A stretch of DNA of 14,720 bases, from NCBI GenBank assembly GCA_016297415.1, contig JAEDGQ010000045.1, forward strand, positions 1 through 14,720. Reading direction: 5' to 3'. How positions within the stretch are numbered: the first letter of the stretch is position 1; every line of letters begins with the position of its first letter. The translations under genes were made by a program, and so were the position numbers. The notes below the pieces were generated by a model. That model made no database searches and was not told the DNA's origin. It worked only from the letters and a program-made list of their open reading frames with translations. The DNA is from Treponema sp. (GTDB lineage Bacteria; Spirochaetota; Spirochaetia; Treponematales; Treponemataceae). Positions 13,841 to 14,720 of this stretch are shown here, piece by piece.

Positions 13841-14719
13841 TTACTCTTGTGGAATCAGAATATCTGTTCCAGAAATTATAAGATCCGGATTCTTGATTTT
13901 ATTATATTTGGCGATTTTAGGGTAGCGCCAAGGATTCTTATAATAAGCATCTGCAATATCCCAGAGTGTATCACCCCAGCGGATGCGATACTTAACATCA
14001 GCTTTCTTTTCTGGTTCTGGAGCTGGTTCAGGAACTGGAACTACAACATCTGGTTCTGGAGCTACAACGATTTCGTCTTCAATTGCAGCAGGAGCTTCAG
14101 GTTTAGCTTCTACAGGTGCACTTTCTTCAATTACTTCTTCAACTGGTGGAGGAGTAACTTCTTTTACAGTATTTTCAATAACAACAGCTTCTCTTGTGTT
14201 ACGGCTCTTAATAAGATTGTATTTTGATGGAATAAAGAAGAGAACAAGAATAGTGGCAATGATACAGATGATTGCACAGATAATGCAGATAATCATTGGC
14301 ACGTGAGTTTTCTTTTCTTCTTCCTCTTCTTCATCGTATGAAGAGTTTTCTCCGTTTAATGTTTCCTTGTCGTAAAGATCAGAGAAATCCATCGGGTTTG
14401 AATTGAATGATGAACTATCTGTTGAACTTGAATCAAGATCAGATGTATCGAAATTAAGATCATCATTTGATGTAGTATCCAGATCTGTTTCTGTAAATAC
14501 AGGATCTTCTTTGAATGCCGGATCATCGAAATATCCTGTCAGGCCGGCAGCTTCTGGTTCTTCACTTGTGTTTTCTGTTGAATTGAATTCGGAATCATCA
14601 AAATCCGGAAGATTGAATTCTTCTGCAGCTGGTTCTGTAGCCGGTTCTTCAGCTGGAGTTTCTTCTACGGCAGTTTCTGTTGAATTGAATTCTGAGTCAT
14701 CAAAATCTGGAAGATCAAA
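13841..14719 (-). CDS. LysM-domain membrane protein with acidic repeats, 5' partial
   Basis: The frame is open to the right edge, so the N-terminus is missing. At least 292 residues are present. An ATG at 14392 could give 183 residues, but it has no ribosome site, and the same Asp/Glu-rich composition continues without a stop for another 109 codons. Order from the visible N-terminus: an acidic low-complexity region with a 34-residue repeat starting LPDFDDSEFNSTE, an acidic/Lys stretch (EEEEEEKK), one membrane helix (PMIICIICAIICIIATILVL), a Pro/Glu/Val-rich spacer, and a C-terminal LysM domain (last 50 residues, YRIRWGDTLWDIADAYYKNP to LIPQE) that binds peptidoglycan. The layout suggests a cytoplasmic acidic tail, one membrane crossing and an external wall-binding domain. 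The lytic-transglycosylase gene follows after 3 nt. Confidence 0.85.
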   Translation of the reverse strand, partial: FDLPDFDDSEFNSTETAVEETPAEEPATEPAAEEFNLPDFDDSEFNSTENTSEEPEAAGLTGYFDDPAFKEDPVFTETDLDTTSNDDLNFDTSDLDSSSTDSSSFNSNPMDFSDLYDKETLNGENSSYDEEEEEEKKTHVPMIICIICAIICIIATILVLFFIPSKYNLIKSRNTREAVVIENTVKEVTPPPVEEVIEESAPVEAKPEAPAAIEDEIVVAPEPDVVVPVPEPAPEPEKKADVKYRIRWGDTLWDIADAYYKNPWRYPKIAKYNKIKNPDLIISGTDILIPQE

Positions 14720-14720
14720 A
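14572..14720 (-). repeat. 102-bp in-frame tandem repeat inside the LysM gene
   Basis: The segment beginning at 14572 recurs at 14674, offset 102 bp (34 codons), with only a few base changes. Both copies encode LPDFDDSEFNSTE. The second copy runs into the window edge, so more units may lie beyond it. Confidence 0.8.

Noticed and set aside
13983..14306. Ser/Thr/Gly-rich plus-strand frame opposite the LysM gene
   Set aside because: It is the antisense of the Pro/Glu-rich spacer and membrane helix, with no ribosome site or family resemblance.

Overview
The window looks like the chromosome of an AT-rich spirochaete, most likely a host-associated Treponema. This is judged from the mix of genes: many lipoproteins with relaxed lipoboxes, a CHASE2-type class III cyclase, a LysM/lytic-transglycosylase pair, a Cys/Gly-tailed SlyD, and short palindromic intergenic elements. 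The genus is an inference. No ribosomal RNA or other marker gene is present to fix it.

Layout from left to right. (1) Positions 3-3312 (+) hold a large protein, open at the left edge, that combines an archaeo-eukaryotic-type primase, a superfamily 2 helicase and a degenerate phospholipase-D-like domain. This is the architecture called the TOTE conflict-system primase/helicase. A UPF0158-family gene follows 13 nt later. (2) Positions 3313-3754 have no credible gene. They hold a 144-bp element with 13-bp terminal inverted repeats and nested hairpins, a 12-nt inverted copy of a tRNA T-arm, and a terminator. (3) An initiator tRNA(fMet) on the minus strand is served by a perfect-consensus sigma-70 promoter that lies partly inside the end of the preceding PrsW-family membrane protease gene. 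(4) The PrsW gene (-) and a shikimate-kinase-like gene (+) diverge. Both have a promoter placed so that transcription would start at the ATG, so both are predicted to be leaderless.

(5) Positions 5194-7950 (-) form one apparent operon. It has a TTGCAT-17-TATAAT promoter, then a CPA2-type cation/proton antiporter with C-terminal CBS domains, a NifU-C (Nfu) iron-sulfur scaffold, SlyD, and a strong terminator. (6) A 217-bp MITE-like element (18-bp perfect terminal inverted repeats, 10-bp perfect target-site duplication) sits in the divergent intergenic region at 7960-8196. (7) Positions 8216-11717 (+) form a tightly packed operon: SH3-domain lipoprotein, M48 metalloprotease lipoprotein and CHASE2 adenylate cyclase. 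It ends at a bidirectional terminator shared with the convergent operon. (8) Positions 11714-14720 (-) hold a LysM membrane protein, open at the right edge, followed 3 nt later by a soluble-lytic-transglycosylase lipoprotein with a TTG start.

The left end looks accessory (defence-type gene plus mobile or palindromic repeats up to a tRNA). The rest looks like core envelope, signalling and housekeeping genes. The best candidates for something undescribed are the TOTE protein with its UPF0158 neighbour, the SH3-M48-CHASE2 cyclase operon, the MITE, and the back-to-back leaderless promoters.
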